Source: JALJPB01 sp963933115 (GTDB taxonomy: Bacteria > Pseudomonadota > Gammaproteobacteria > Enterobacterales > Alteromonadaceae). Taken from it: DNA of 26,123 nt. Each line of letters starts with the position of its first letter. The stretch's first letter is position 1. The position numbers were made by a program, and so were the translations under genes. The stretch covers positions 1-26,123 of the forward strand of contig CAWVSL010000039.1 of the NCBI GenBank assembly GCA_963933115.1, read 5' to 3'. Positions 25,176-26,123 of this stretch are shown piece by piece. Under the pieces are notes generated by a model. That model made no database searches. It saw only the letters and a program-made list of their open reading frames with translations, and was not told the origin of the DNA.

Positions 25176-25793
25176 ATGAGGATAAAAAGACCAATCTTGC
25201 CTCTAATGACAATTTTTATCTCTGTTGTCTCTGCCTATGTTTCAGCAGAGACAATTTTTGAAGCGCCATTGGTGTCTATTGAAGCTCACAATAAATTTTT
25301 TGATAATATTAAACAACACTGTGGTAAGGCATATAAGGGTACCGTCACCCTAGATAATTCAAAAGATAATAGCTTTGCTAATAAAAAACTTGTCATGCAC
25401 GTAAGAAAATGTAGCAACCAACAGTTACAAATTCCATTTCATCTTGGTGATGATGCTTCTAGAACATGGATTATTAGTAAAACTGGATCAGGTTTATCCT
25501 TAAAGCATGATCATCGTCATAAAGATGGAAATAGTGATAGTTCGACTATGTATGGTGGTCATACCTTAGATGCAGGCTGGGCTCAGATGCAGTCATTTCC
25601 TGCAGATCAATATTCTAAAGAATTATTCATTAAGCAGGGCAATCCAGAATCAAATGGTAATACTTGGCAAATGTTTATCTACCCTGAAAAATTTACTTAT
25701 CGATTAATACGTCAAGGACGAGAATTTAGGGTCGATTTTGATTTAACAAACCCTATAATACCTCCAGCAGCACCTTGGGGTTACAGTGACTGA
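25176..25793 (+). CDS. Secreted protein of unknown function
   Basis: The start is ATG 25176, with an AAAGGG ribosome site just upstream, giving 205 residues; the frame extends 11 codons further to a GTG with no support. The N-terminus (basic MRIKRP, hydrophobic core, VSAYVSA then ETIF) is a Sec signal peptide. The mature part has two cysteines that could form a disulphide (QHCGKAYKG and VRKCSNQQ), a conserved-looking run SRTWIISKTGSGLSLKHDH with a His-rich HDHRHKDG, MYGGHT, and a C-terminus with FRVDFDLTNPI and PPAAPWGYSD. I recall similar secreted proteins in other proteobacteria, always without a known function. It is probably periplasmic and has its own transcript. Confidence 0.85.
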   Translation: MRIKRPILPLMTIFISVVSAYVSAETIFEAPLVSIEAHNKFFDNIKQHCGKAYKGTVTLDNSKDNSFANKKLVMHVRKCSNQQLQIPFHLGDDASRTWIISKTGSGLSLKHDHRHKDGNSDSSTMYGGHTLDAGWAQMQSFPADQYSKELFIKQGNPESNGNTWQMFIYPEKFTYRLIRQGREFRVDFDLTNPIIPPAAPWGYSD

Positions 25794-25950
25794 AATATAA
25801 ATATTAGTTAATAAGAAGCTGCTGTTTGTTAAGATTGAGTCCATACTACTTAGTGGCATAGACCCCATTTAAATATAGTCAGATACAGCAAGTGGCAGTT
25901 ATATCTATTAATCTAATATTTTGATGTACATTAGTGTTCATAAGACCATA

Positions 25951-25986
25951 GCAATGTCCCTTTATTACGCAATGTCCCTTTATTAC
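25951..25986. repeat. Tandem 18-bp direct repeat with adjoining inverted copy
   Basis: GCAATGTCCCTTTATTAC occurs twice in perfect tandem (25951-25968 and 25969-25986). It is followed at once by ATAAAGGG, the inverse of CCCTTTAT, inside a run of eight G (25992-25999). The second unit and this inverse can form an 8-bp hairpin with a 3-nt loop. Confidence 0.75.
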
Positions 25987-26090
25987 ATAAAGGGGGGGGA
26001 ATATTCGCGCGAAATCTATCTGTAAATCCACACATTTAATACTTACGCTAAAAAAGCTACGCTAGCATAATCTTTTACTTTCAGACAGCA

Positions 26091-26117
26091 AAAAGCCCGA
26101 CACATAGTGTCGGGCTT
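26091..26117 (-). terminator. Strong terminator for a minus-strand gene past the right edge
   Basis: An 11-bp perfect GC-rich stem (26093-26103 with 26107-26117, AAGCCCGACAC/GTGTCGGGCTT) with a 3-nt loop is followed on the minus strand by a run of U (A at 26090-26094 on the plus strand). The plus-strand side reads TTCTC, so minus is the better orientation, though it could work in both directions. Confidence 0.8.
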
Positions 26118-26123
26118 CTCTAA

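Larger units (their letters stand above)
25794..26123. other. Spacer at the right edge
   Basis: No gene is supported. It holds the tandem 18-bp repeat with a run of eight G and the minus-strand terminator listed separately, plus a 10-bp palindrome TTCGCGCGAA at 26004-26013. Confidence 0.5.

Overview
The window looks like a chromosomal segment of an AT-rich, psychrophile-type marine gammaproteobacterium of the order Alteromonadales, most likely Colwelliaceae (Colwellia-like). This rests on protein similarity as I recall it, on low GC content, and on gene order shared with enterobacterial loci. No phage, plasmid, insertion sequence, CRISPR array or defence island is visible. Nearly everything is vertically inherited housekeeping DNA, and I found no convincing undescribed multigene system.

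Left block (about 0.2-8.8 kb, minus strand): hemA, prfA, prmC, a broken sirB2, sirB1, a DUF819-type membrane protein, kdsA and an unrecognised two-helix membrane protein. Apart from the DUF819 gene this is the E. coli hemA-prfA-prmC-ychQ-ychA-kdsA order. It covers the first committed step of heme synthesis, translation termination with its release-factor methylase, and Kdo synthesis for LPS. sirB2 carries two independent lesions.

Middle block (9.1-14.3 kb, plus strand, divergent from hemA): lolB, ispE, prs, then rplY (long CTC-type bL25), pth and ychF. It serves lipoprotein sorting, isoprenoid precursors, PRPP, ribosome structure and peptidyl-tRNA recycling.

tRNA block (14.8-15.5 kb): one strong promoter followed by Met(CAT), Leu(TAG), Gln(TTG), Gln(TTG), a tRNA remnant and a second Leu(TAG). 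The start of the array follows E. coli metT-leuW-glnU-glnW. A Leu T-arm fragment and the remnant show that the array has been reshaped by recombination.

Right block (15.6-22.7 kb): ubiF (minus), divergent from miaB-ybeZ-ybeY-corC-lnt (plus). In E. coli this locus also sits beside the Met/Leu/Gln tRNA cluster. Here it is joined through the tRNAs to the hemA/lolB region, which lies elsewhere on the E. coli chromosome.

Distal part (22.7-26.1 kb): looser accessory DNA with long AT-rich spacers. It has a two-helix membrane protein of unknown role, a 26-bp perfect palindrome, a heavily decayed cytochrome c oxidase subunit II (coxB-like) fragment, an exported Tpx-type thiol peroxidase, a secreted protein of unknown function, a tandem repeat with a run of eight G, and a terminator belonging to a minus-strand gene beyond the right edge. 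The coxB remnant and the sirB2 pseudogene are the most informative unexpected observations.
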